From: Flavobacteriaceae bacterium
GTDB taxonomy: Bacteria; Bacteroidota; Bacteroidia; Flavobacteriales; Flavobacteriaceae
Direction: 5' to 3'
Length of the DNA: 6,584 nucleotides
Assembly (NCBI GenBank): GCA_014763515.1
Contig: JACXVH010000158.1
Location: 1-6,584 of the forward strand
Shown: positions 1 to 5,894 of the stretch, one piece after another
Position numbering within the stretch: position 1 is the stretch's first letter
Layout: every line of letters starts with the position of its first letter
The notes under the pieces: generated by a model
Databases searched by the model: none
What the model was told of the DNA's origin: nothing
What the model saw: the letters and a program-made list of their open reading frames with translations, nothing else
Translations under genes and position numbers: made by a program

Positions 1-126
1 AATGCTAGAGGATATGCGGTTATTGCAAATGCATTTATTAATGTTATTAATGCAAAATACCATGCAAATATTCCATTAAAATATGTAAATGATTATCCAG
101 GAATTCATATTGTTCCTAGTAACTAA
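1..126 (+). CDS. C-terminal tail of an unidentified protein (partial)
   Basis: Frame 1 is open from the left edge to a TAA at 124-126 and gives 41 residues ending in the tail HIVPSN. The codon choice is AT-rich and matches the neighbouring genes, and a hairpin terminator follows 18 bases later, which supports a real gene end. I do not recognise the family: the tail has no cysteine, no transmembrane stretch and no motif I can name. The start and most of the protein lie outside the window, so no function is assigned. Confidence 0.7.
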   Translation, partial: NARGYAVIANAFINVINAKYHANIPLKYVNDYPGIHIVPSN

Positions 127-144
127 GAAATATTTTATAATTCT

Positions 145-170
145 AAAAGGTACCATTTGGTGCCTTTTTT
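145..170 (+). terminator. Rho-independent terminator after the partial gene
   Basis: A 10-bp stem (145-154 with 159-168, one G-T wobble) closes an ATTT loop. The right arm runs into six T residues at 165-170. It lies 18 bases after the stop at 124-126 and should end that transcript before the membrane-protein gene at 203. Confidence 0.8.
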
Positions 171-202
171 GTTAACTTTATATAATTAAAAAGCTATTCT
201 TT

Positions 203-547
203 ATGAATTTATTAATCAAACTTTTAATTACTACAGTTTTAATAGTGGTAATTGCACATTTCTTTCCAGGAATCTCTGTTGATAATTTTTCAACAGCGTT
301 AGTTGTTGCTGTAGTTTTAGGCTTACTAAATGTTTTTATTAAGCCAATTCTGGTTTTATTTACAATACCAGCTACTATAATTACCTTAGGATTATTTCTT
401 TTGGTAATTAATGCTGTTATTATTTTGCTGGGTGATTATTTTGTAAGTGGTTTTCATGTTAATGGTTTTTGGACTGCATTTTTATTTAGTATTGTTCTGT
501 CAGTTTTTCAATCAATTCTAAACAAAATTCTTGTAGACGAAAAGTAA
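203..547 (+). CDS. Phage-holin-4 / YvlD-like small integral membrane protein
   Basis: This 114-aa protein consists almost entirely of four hydrophobic helices, at about residues 3-21, 30-46, 56-76 and 88-107, and should sit in the inner membrane. Family hallmarks are visible: GISVDNF after helix 1, LGLLNVFIKPIL at 39-50, and TLGLFLLVINA at 61-71. These match the Phage_holin_4_2 (DUF360, YvlD-like) family, which is widespread in bacterial chromosomes and whose function is not established. Despite the family name, nothing nearby suggests phage. The ATG at 203 begins directly at helix 1 and the length is normal for the family. It follows a terminator, so it probably has its own promoter in 171-202, but I see no clear TAnnTTTG box there. 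The gap to tig is 157 bases. Confidence 0.88.
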   Translation: MNLLIKLLITTVLIVVIAHFFPGISVDNFSTALVVAVVLGLLNVFIKPILVLFTIPATIITLGLFLLVINAVIILLGDYFVSGFHVNGFWTAFLFSIVLSVFQSILNKILVDEK

Positions 548-638
548 CAATATTCATTTCAGATTGATATAAAGTGGTATTATATTGTGTTGTAAAAAAG
601 GCGTAATATAAGATTATGAAATTCAATGCGTTAAAAAC

Positions 639-678
639 TTGTTTGGGTTGTAAAAATTATCTAATTTTGCAACCCAAA
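639..678 (+). promoter_or_regulatory. Probable tig promoter overlapped by a 14-bp dyad
   Basis: TAATTTTG at 662-669 fits the Bacteroidota -7 consensus TAnnTTTG. Possible -33 elements are TTG at 639-641 (20-base spacer) or TTTG at 642-645 (16-base spacer). The start point would be near 675, about 30 bases before the tig ATG. The same DNA forms an inverted repeat, TTTGGGTTGTAAAA at 642-655 against TTTTGCAACCCAAA at 665-678, with one G-T wobble and a 9-base loop. The dyad covers most of the promoter, so it may be a regulator site. It is followed by TTTT at 679-682, so it could instead terminate transcription arriving from the gene at 203-547. The -7 box match is direct; the regulatory role is inferred. 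Confidence 0.55.
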
Positions 679-704
679 TTTTAGGACATTAAATTAAAAA
701 GATA

Positions 705-2027
705 ATGAACATTTCAAAAGAGCAAGTTGATGCATTAAATGCTATTGTTAAAGTAGCAATTTCAAAGGAAGATTATGCTGATAAAGTAGAAAAAGTATTA
801 GTAGATTATAGAAAAAATGCTAATATTCCTGGTTTTAGAAAAGGTCAAGTTCCTATGAGCTTAATCCAAAAACAATACGGAAGAGCAATTTTAGCAGAAG
901 AAGTAAATAAATTATTACAAACTTCTTTAAACGATTATTTAGTAGAAGAAAAATTAGATATTTTAGGTAACCCACTTCCAAAAGTTACTGAAGATTTTAA
1001 TTGGGATAGCGATGATTTTACTTTTGAATTCGAATTAGGTCTTGCTCCAGAATTTAGTGTTGATTTAGCAAAAAGTAAAGTAACAAAATTTGAAATTGTT
1101 GCTGATGATAAAATGTTAGAAGAACAAGTTGAGCGTATTCAAAAGCAATATGGTAAAATGATTCCTCAAGACAAAGTTACTGAAGATACAACAATATTAG
1201 GGACTTTCTCAAATGAAGAAAACGGAATCAACAATACAACAACAATTACGTTAGATATCTTTAACGATAAAAAAACTGCTAAACAATTTGTAGGTAAAAA
1301 AGTTGGTGATGTTGTTGCTTTAGGTACAAAAGGATTATTTGATGATGACCATAAATTAATGGATTACTTAAAAGTAGGTCATGATGGTATTCACGGTTTA
1401 GATATTACTGTTGATTTCAAAATTGAAGAAATTAATGCAATTGAAAAAGCTGAAATTAACCAAGAATTATTAGATAAATTGTTCGGAGAAGGAGTTGTTT
1501 CTTCTGTAGAAGAGTTAAAAGCAAAAATTAAAGAAGATGCTGAAGCTCAATTTGCACAACAAGCTGATCAAAAATTCTTAAATGATGTTATTGAAGGTTT
1601 AATCGAAAATACAAAATTTGATTTGCCTGCTGAGTTCTTAAAAAAATGGATTCAAAATGTAGGTGAAACTCCATTATCTGCAGAACAAGCTGAAGTTGAG
1701 TACGAAAAATCAGAAAAAGGTTTACGTTACCAATTAATCGAAAATAAAATTATTGCTGAAAATGATTTACAAATTCAGTTTGAAGATTTAAAATCTCATA
1801 CTGCTGAGTTAATTAAAAAGCAAATGGCTCAATTTGGTCAATTAAATCCTACTGACGAAGAAGTTGAAGGAATTGTTGCTAGAGTTTTATCTAATCAAGA
1901 TGAGGTAAAACGTTTATCAGAACAAGTAATGAGTGAAAAAATGTTAAATTTATTCAAAGAAAAAATTTCTGGTAAAGCTAAAAAAGTAAATTATCAAGAG
2001 TTCGTTAAAGAAATGTACGGAGAATAA
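705..2027 (+). CDS. tig: Trigger factor, ribosome-associated chaperone
   Basis: Trigger factor binds the large ribosomal subunit at the exit tunnel and shields nascent chains. The 440-aa length is close to the usual 430-450. The N-terminal ribosome-binding domain (about 1-115) carries the signature GFRKGQVP at 43-50, the loop that contacts ribosomal protein L23. Residues of about 150-242 occupy the place of the FKBP-type peptidyl-prolyl isomerase domain but lack the recognisable MIPGFE-type active-site motif. That degeneracy is common in Bacteroidota, so isomerase activity is doubtful. The C-terminal helical chaperone arms run from about 250 to 435 and are rich in K, E and Q. The ATG at 705 begins the conserved N-terminal strand. 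A promoter-like box lies upstream and a hairpin terminator follows 26 bases after the stop. Its place ahead of clpP and clpX is the classic bacterial proteostasis cluster. Confidence 0.96.
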   Translation: MNISKEQVDALNAIVKVAISKEDYADKVEKVLVDYRKNANIPGFRKGQVPMSLIQKQYGRAILAEEVNKLLQTSLNDYLVEEKLDILGNPLPKVTEDFNWDSDDFTFEFELGLAPEFSVDLAKSKVTKFEIVADDKMLEEQVERIQKQYGKMIPQDKVTEDTTILGTFSNEENGINNTTTITLDIFNDKKTAKQFVGKKVGDVVALGTKGLFDDDHKLMDYLKVGHDGIHGLDITVDFKIEEINAIEKAEINQELLDKLFGEGVVSSVEELKAKIKEDAEAQFAQQADQKFLNDVIEGLIENTKFDLPAEFLKKWIQNVGETPLSAEQAEVEYEKSEKGLRYQLIENKIIAENDLQIQFEDLKSHTAELIKKQMAQFGQLNPTDEEVEGIVARVLSNQDEVKRLSEQVMSEKMLNLFKEKISGKAKKVNYQEFVKEMYGE

Positions 2028-2045
2028 TTTCTCACAAAAAATAAT

Positions 2046-2053
2046 TATCTTTG
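2046..2053 (+). promoter_or_regulatory. Candidate clpP promoter -7 box
   Basis: TATCTTTG matches the Bacteroidota -7 consensus TAnnTTTG exactly and lies 55 bases before the clpP ATG. No good TTTG-type -33 element is present at 2020-2030, only AT-rich sequence, so the promoter is supported by one element. The start point would fall near 2059, inside the left arm of the tig terminator. Confidence 0.45.
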
Positions 2054-2082
2054 AACGTCAAACAACTTTGTTTGGCGTTTTT
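2054..2082 (+). terminator. Rho-independent terminator after tig
   Basis: An 11-bp stem (2054-2064 with 2069-2079, one G-T wobble) closes an ACTT loop and runs into five T residues at 2078-2082. It lies 26 bases after the tig stop. It should separate tig from clpP, making clpP dependent on its own promoter or on readthrough. Confidence 0.8.
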
Positions 2083-2108
2083 AGTTTATAACCTTAATAA
2101 AATATACT

Positions 2109-2810
2109 ATGAATTTTGGTAAAGACCCGAGAGCAACACTCGAATTGGCGAAGCAATTTGAAAAGTATGCTACTAAGCATCATAAAATAAATAGTTTATA
2201 TTACGATAAAATTGTAAGTCGTGTTACTCCAGTTGGTATGACGCCTTACATTATGGAAGAACGTCAATTAAACGTAACACAATTAGATGTTTTTTCTCGT
2301 TTAATGATGGATAGAATTATCTTTTTAGGAACAGGAATTGACGATCAAATTGCAAATATTGTACAGGCCCAATTATTGTTTTTAGAAAGTTTAGATGCTT
2401 CAAAAGACATTCAAATTTATGTAAACTCTCCGGGAGGTGGTGTTTATGCAGGTTTAGGTATTTATGACACGATGCAATTTATTAAACCTGATGTAGCTAC
2501 AATTTGTACGGGTATGGCAGCTTCTATGGGTGCGGTATTATTATGTGCTGGAGCGGCAGGTAAAAGAAGTGCATTACCTCACTCAAGAGTAATGATCCAC
2601 CAACCACTTGGTGGAGCACAAGGACAAGCGTCTGATATCGAAATTACAGCACGTGAAATTTTGAAATTGAAAGACGAGTTATATGAAATCATTTCAAAAC
2701 ATTCTGGGCAATCAATGGAAAAAGTTCATCATGATAGTGATAGAGATTACTGGATGATTGCTAGTGAAGCGAAAGAATATGGAATGATTGATGAAGTGTT
2801 AACGAGATAA
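2109..2810 (+). CDS. clpP: ATP-dependent Clp protease proteolytic subunit
   Basis: ClpP forms a double heptameric serine-protease chamber in the cytoplasm and degrades proteins fed in by ClpX or other Clp ATPases. The triad is intact: Ser139 in GMAASMGAV, His164 in RVMIHQP, and Asp213 in DRDYWM. The Ser-His spacing (25) and Ser-Asp spacing (74) equal those of the E. coli enzyme. NSPGGGVYAG at 106-115 is the substrate-binding and oxyanion strand. At 233 aa it is longer than the 207-aa E. coli protein, because of an N-terminal extension of about 28 residues that is usual in Bacteroidota and may be processed. The ATG at 2109 has only an AT-rich leader and no Shine-Dalgarno sequence, as is normal for the phylum. 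clpX follows after 27 bases, so the two are probably cotranscribed. Confidence 0.97.
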   Translation: MNFGKDPRATLELAKQFEKYATKHHKINSLYYDKIVSRVTPVGMTPYIMEERQLNVTQLDVFSRLMMDRIIFLGTGIDDQIANIVQAQLLFLESLDASKDIQIYVNSPGGGVYAGLGIYDTMQFIKPDVATICTGMAASMGAVLLCAGAAGKRSALPHSRVMIHQPLGGAQGQASDIEITAREILKLKDELYEIISKHSGQSMEKVHHDSDRDYWMIASEAKEYGMIDEVLTR

Positions 2811-2813
2811 ATT

Positions 2814-2878
2814 TTAGTGATTAGTAAGAAGTAATTAGTGATTAGCAATTGTGTTTTTCACTTTTCACTTTTCACTAA
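2814..2878 (+). repeat. Small intergenic repeat element at the clpP-clpX junction
   Basis: TTAGTGATTAG occurs twice, at 2814-2824 and 2835-2845. It is followed by three tandem copies of the 7-mer TTTTCAC at 2855-2875. The left end TTAGTGA (2814-2820, again at 2835-2841) is the reverse complement of the right end TCACTAA (2872-2878), so the stretch behaves like a short element with inverted ends. Such AGTGA/TCACT-rich spacers recall low-complexity intergenic repeats of flavobacterial genomes; that comparison is from memory. Its right half is read in frame as the first residues of the clpX product. Confidence 0.7.
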
Positions 2879-3929
2879 ACCTAAGGAAATAAAATCGTTT
2901 TTAGATCAATATATTATTGGTCAAGACCAAACGAAAAAAGTAATGAGTGTTGCGGTTTACAATCATTATAAGAGATTATTACAAAAACAATTAGAGGATG
3001 AAGTCGAAATTGAGAAAAGTAATATTATAATGGTGGGGCAAACAGGAACGGGAAAAACATTAGTAGCGAAAACAATTGCTAAAATGTTAAATGTTCCATT
3101 AGCTATTGTAGATGCTACTGTTTTAACTGAAGCAGGTTATGTTGGGGAAGATGTAGAAAGTATTTTAACTCGTTTGCTACAAGCTGCTGATTACGATGTA
3201 GCAAAAGCAGAACGTGGTATTGTATTCATTGACGAGATTGATAAAATTGCACGTAAAAGTGATAATCCATCTATAACTAGAGATGTTTCTGGAGAAGGAG
3301 TGCAACAAGCCATGCTAAAATTACTAGAAGGAACTGTTGTTAATGTGCCACCAAAAGGAGGTCGTAAACACCCAGACCAAAAGTTTGTAGAAGTAAATAC
3401 TCAAAATATTCTATTCATAGCTGGTGGTGCTTTTGATGGGATTGAGCGTATTATTTCAAAACGTTTAAACCGTCAAGCTGTAGGCTACGGATCGTCTAAA
3501 AATAATGAAGTAATAGATAAAGATAATTTATTGCAATACGTTATTCCTAAAGATTTAAAAGAATTTGGATTGATTCCTGAAATTATTGGGCGTTTACCAG
3601 TTCTTACACACATGGATCCTTTAGATGGAAAAACATTAAGAGCTATTTTAACAGAGCCTAAAAATGCTTTAATTAAGCAATATAAAAAGCTTTTTGAAAT
3701 GGATAATGTAGATTTCTCTATCGAGGAAGATGCTTTACAATTTATTGTAGATAAAGCTTTAGAATACAAATTAGGCGCAAGAGGATTGCGTTCTCTTTGT
3801 GAGGCTATTTTAACTGATGTAATGTTTGAATTACCAAGTTCATCAAAGAAAGATTTAGTTGTTACTAAAGAATTTGCGGAACACAGTTTAAATAAGAATC
3901 TTTTACAAAGACTTAAATCAGCATCATAA
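2838..3929 (+). CDS. clpX: ClpX unfoldase lacking the N-terminal zinc-binding domain
   Basis: ClpX is the hexameric AAA+ unfoldase that threads substrates into ClpP. The AAA+ module is complete: IIGQDQTKKVMSVAVYNHYK at 26-45, Walker A GQTGTGKT at 67-74, pore loop GYVG at 100-103, Walker B IVFIDEID at 128-135, second pore loop RKH at 176-178, arginine-finger region IIGRLP at 249-254, and sensor 2 GARGLRSL at 313-320. The ClpP-docking tripeptide is VGY at 215-217 instead of IGF, as I recall from relatives. The protein has 363 aa against about 410 in the family. The N-terminal four-cysteine zinc domain is absent, and residues 2-13 are encoded by the intergenic repeat. In this frame a TAA at 2832-2834 blocks extension. 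The only near start is GTG 2838, weakly preceded by AAGAAG at 2825-2830; the next ATG (2943) would cut conserved sequence. Gene identity is certain, the start is not. Confidence 0.9.
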   Translation: MISNCVFHFSLFTKPKEIKSFLDQYIIGQDQTKKVMSVAVYNHYKRLLQKQLEDEVEIEKSNIIMVGQTGTGKTLVAKTIAKMLNVPLAIVDATVLTEAGYVGEDVESILTRLLQAADYDVAKAERGIVFIDEIDKIARKSDNPSITRDVSGEGVQQAMLKLLEGTVVNVPPKGGRKHPDQKFVEVNTQNILFIAGGAFDGIERIISKRLNRQAVGYGSSKNNEVIDKDNLLQYVIPKDLKEFGLIPEIIGRLPVLTHMDPLDGKTLRAILTEPKNALIKQYKKLFEMDNVDFSIEEDALQFIVDKALEYKLGARGLRSLCEAILTDVMFELPSSSKKDLVVTKEFAEHSLNKNLLQRLKSAS

Positions 3930-3931
3930 TA

Positions 3932-3971
3932 AATTAAAAAAGCGACTCAATTTTGAGTCGCTTTTTTAATT
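3932..3971. terminator. Bidirectional terminator between clpX and the minus-strand genes
   Basis: This is a 40-bp perfect palindrome with 19-bp arms (3932-3950 and 3953-3971). Its core is GCGACTCA/TGAGTCGC, flanked by six A residues on the left and six T residues on the right, so it has a T tract on either strand. It starts three bases after the clpX stop and overlaps the stop codon of the minus-strand lipoprotein gene. It should end both convergent transcripts. Confidence 0.9.
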
Positions 3972-4101
3972 ATGCATTTTGAGTTTTTTCAATTTCTGTC
4001 TTTTTGCTTGTTTTTACGTAGCTCGCTTTACAGCTCCATCCACTTGAACAAGAAGTTAATGTTAATGCCCAAATTGCTAAAACTAATTTTGCTTTTTTCA
4101 T
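3970..4101 (-). CDS. Small predicted lipoprotein, 43 aa
   Basis: The minus strand encodes 43 residues beginning MKKAKLVLAIWALTLTSC. That is a lysine-rich start, a hydrophobic segment, and a lipobox LTSC whose Cys18 would be lipidated after signal peptidase II cleavage. The mature part is only 26 residues: a second cysteine follows at position 24 (SSGWSCK) and then a lysine- and threonine-rich tail. It should be anchored in the envelope facing the periplasm or exterior; I know no function. Its ATG is 24 bases after the stop of the OmpA/PD40 gene, so the two are probably cotranscribed. Its stop codon (3970-3972) overlaps the outer end of the shared terminator palindrome. No distinct promoter was seen in the gap. 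The signal peptide makes a real gene likely despite the size. Confidence 0.75.
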   Translation of the reverse strand: MKKAKLVLAIWALTLTSCSSGWSCKASYVKTSKKTEIEKTQNA

Positions 4102-4125
4102 TGTAGAGATTTTTTTATAGTTGTC

Positions 4126-5712
4126 TTAAATTGAGTTTTTAGTATTTTTTACAATGTTGAATTCTACTCGTCTATTTTTTTGATCTTCTTCAGCAGTACA
4201 TTTTCCACCACAATCAATTAGAGGTTTCGATTCTCCATAACCTTTGTAAGTCAATCTATCTCTAGAGATTCCTTTTGAGGTTAAATAATCAACTGTAGAT
4301 TTTGCTCTTTTTTGAGATAAAACAATGTTGTATTTATCAGAACCTTTATTGTCAGTATGAGCTCCAATATCCAATCTCATTTCAGGATATTCGTTTAATA
4401 CATTTACAATTTTATTTAAAGAAAGTTGTGATTCTTTTGTAATTGTTGCTTTGTTGAATTCAAAATAAATACTTTCTATTACAATAGCATCTTCAGTAAC
4501 AACTGGTTTGTCTTGTTCTAATTTTATAGGATTAGACAAAATGTTTTCCGAAGTAAACATGGTTTCTACTGGTAAATAACCTTCTTTGTTGACTAAAATT
4601 GTATTGTAAGAAATTGGATTCAATGGAAGTTTTATTTCTCCTTTATCGTTAGAAATAGCTTCCGATACAATGTTTCCAAATTCATCTTTTAAAACAACTT
4701 TAGCATTAGGTAGTGGCGTTAATGTTTCTTTTTCTACTACTTGATAGGTTTTATTTGGAGTTTCATAACGGTTAATTTTGAATTTTAAAATATCAAAATC
4801 TCCAGGTGCTTTTTCAGAAGAAATATATCCTTTATCCTCATCAACTAAAATAAAAGCTTGGTCGTCTTTTCTTGTGTTAATAGAAGTTCCAAGATTTAAA
4901 GCAGGTAAATATTCGTTATTTACAATTGAACTTTTGAATACATCAAAACCTCCAGTATTTAAATGACCTTTTGAAGAGAAAAATAAGTACTTATTATCTT
5001 TTGTAGTATTAGGAAATTTTTCGTCCTCTTTGGTGTTAATGTTTGAACCTAAGTTTTTTAAATTGCCCAGAGAACCATTTTCATTAATAGCTACTTCATA
5101 TAAATCGAATCCTCCAAAACCACCCGGCATGTTTGAAGCAAAGAATAATTTTTTACCATCTGCAGAAACTGTTGGTGTTTCGATAGAATAACCAGCAGGG
5201 ATTAGATTTTCAACTTTTTGAACATTTGTCCAATAATCTTTAGAATTTAAATCTAGCTCAGCTTTATATAAATCAAATGTTCCTGGCTTAGAAGTGTTTT
5301 CTTGTGTGTAGAAAATTGTTTTTTGATTTGGTGTAAAAGCAATAGAACCTTCTTCTTTATCAGAATCTAAAGCACTTGAGAACAACAAAGGGAATGATAA
5401 ATTTCCTTCTTGGTCTACATTTACACAATACAAGTTATTGTTAAAAGTTTTAGTGCTATCGTTGTAAGTTGTTGTGTAATGTCTTCTTTTTTTGTTTGAA
5501 AGAATAACATATTTATTCATAAAAAATGTTGTGCCAACCTCAGATAATTCAGAATTAATTCCTGTGTCACTTAAAACGAATCGTAATCCTTTTGTAGAAT
5601 TATTTATAACATTAATTATAGAATCTAAATGTTCTAGTCTTTGTGGTTCTTGTGAATAACCAATATTAACAGAAAAAAATAATAAAAAGGTTAGTTTAGC
5701 TAGTAATTTCAT
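4126..5712 (-). CDS. Secreted OmpA-family protein with PD40-like propeller repeats
   Basis: This 528-aa envelope protein opens with a signal peptide (about 1-20, cleavage before QEPQ; no lipobox). Residues of about 60-315 hold WD40-like/PD40 beta-propeller repeats, seen as recurring blades such as SADGKKLFFASNMPGGFGGF at 183-202, DNKYLFFSS and FDVFKSS. Residues 321-398 resemble a carboxypeptidase-regulatory-like beta-sandwich (LPNAKVVLKDEFGNIVSEA). The C-terminal OmpA domain (about 410-523) has IYFEFNKATIT, HTDNKG with Asp454, LSQKRA with Arg469, and NRRVEF; the Asp and Arg are the positions that bind diaminopimelate in peptidoglycan. This architecture resembles PorE-like and other flavobacterial OmpA proteins, some linked to type IX secretion or gliding, but no PorP/SprF partner gene is in the window. 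The role is therefore inferred as peptidoglycan-anchored envelope structure. A promoter-like box lies at 5764-5771. Confidence 0.92.
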   Translation of the reverse strand: MKLLAKLTFLLFFSVNIGYSQEPQRLEHLDSIINVINNSTKGLRFVLSDTGINSELSEVGTTFFMNKYVILSNKKRRHYTTTYNDSTKTFNNNLYCVNVDQEGNLSFPLLFSSALDSDKEEGSIAFTPNQKTIFYTQENTSKPGTFDLYKAELDLNSKDYWTNVQKVENLIPAGYSIETPTVSADGKKLFFASNMPGGFGGFDLYEVAINENGSLGNLKNLGSNINTKEDEKFPNTTKDNKYLFFSSKGHLNTGGFDVFKSSIVNNEYLPALNLGTSINTRKDDQAFILVDEDKGYISSEKAPGDFDILKFKINRYETPNKTYQVVEKETLTPLPNAKVVLKDEFGNIVSEAISNDKGEIKLPLNPISYNTILVNKEGYLPVETMFTSENILSNPIKLEQDKPVVTEDAIVIESIYFEFNKATITKESQLSLNKIVNVLNEYPEMRLDIGAHTDNKGSDKYNIVLSQKRAKSTVDYLTSKGISRDRLTYKGYGESKPLIDCGGKCTAEEDQKNRRVEFNIVKNTKNSI

Positions 5713-5763
5713 AACATTTAATAAATAAATACTTTAATTTTTGCTTAAAGGTTAAAAACGGCG

Positions 5764-5794
5764 CAAAAGTATGATATTTATCAGGAATGAAAAC
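5764..5794 (-). promoter_or_regulatory. Candidate promoter of the OmpA/PD40 gene
   Basis: On the minus strand TACTTTTG (plus 5764-5771) matches the TAnnTTTG -7 consensus of Bacteroidota. A weak -33-like GTTTTC lies 17 bases upstream (plus 5789-5794). The start point would be near 5757, giving a leader of about 45 bases before the ATG at 5712. It sits between the upstream terminator and the gene, as expected for a separate unit. Confidence 0.6.
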
Positions 5795-5844
5795 TTAATT
5801 TTAACTAAATATTGAAAAAATGTTATAAAATTCGATGAAATACC

Positions 5845-5878
5845 AAAAAAATCGATTTATGGTTAGATAAATCGATTT
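5845..5878 (-). terminator. Terminator of the GH3-lipoprotein unit
   Basis: A perfect 12-bp inverted repeat (5849-5860 with 5867-5878) with a 6-base loop ends in a run of seven A residues at 5845-5851, which is a T tract on the minus strand. It begins 16 bases after the stop of the 56-aa lipoprotein gene. Each arm contains the self-complementary AATCGATT, so alternative small hairpins are possible. Confidence 0.75.
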
Positions 5879-5894
5879 GTGTAATGCAATAGTT

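Noticed and set aside
203..547. Prophage remnant suggested by the holin-type family name
   Set aside because: This family is common in ordinary bacterial chromosomes, and no lysin, integrase or other phage gene is nearby.
616..684. 22-codon reading frame with a CLGC motif upstream of tig, possible leader peptide
   Set aside because: It overlaps the dyad and the -7 box, so it would not be on the transcript from the predicted start point near 675. The cysteines come from the GGGTTGT-type repeat arm and look fortuitous.
2855..2875. Tandem TTTTCAC units as a possible CRISPR-like or phase-variable tract
   Set aside because: There are only three 7-bp units with no spacers. The unit is not a multiple of three, so slippage could shift the clpX frame, but nothing here shows variation; kept as part of the repeat element only.
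2811..2880. Frameshift hiding the clpX zinc domain in another frame
   Set aside because: All frames of the 70-base gap were read. It is too short for the domain and contains no paired cysteine motif, so the sequence is absent, not out of frame.
3485..3769. Open reading frame of 94 codons on the minus strand
   Set aside because: It lies entirely inside the conserved AAA+ coding region of clpX on the opposite strand and has no recognisable motif; it is a shadow of clpX codon use.
4778..4966. Open reading frame of 62 codons on the plus strand
   Set aside because: It is antisense to the propeller region of the OmpA/PD40 gene and has no domain or leader features.
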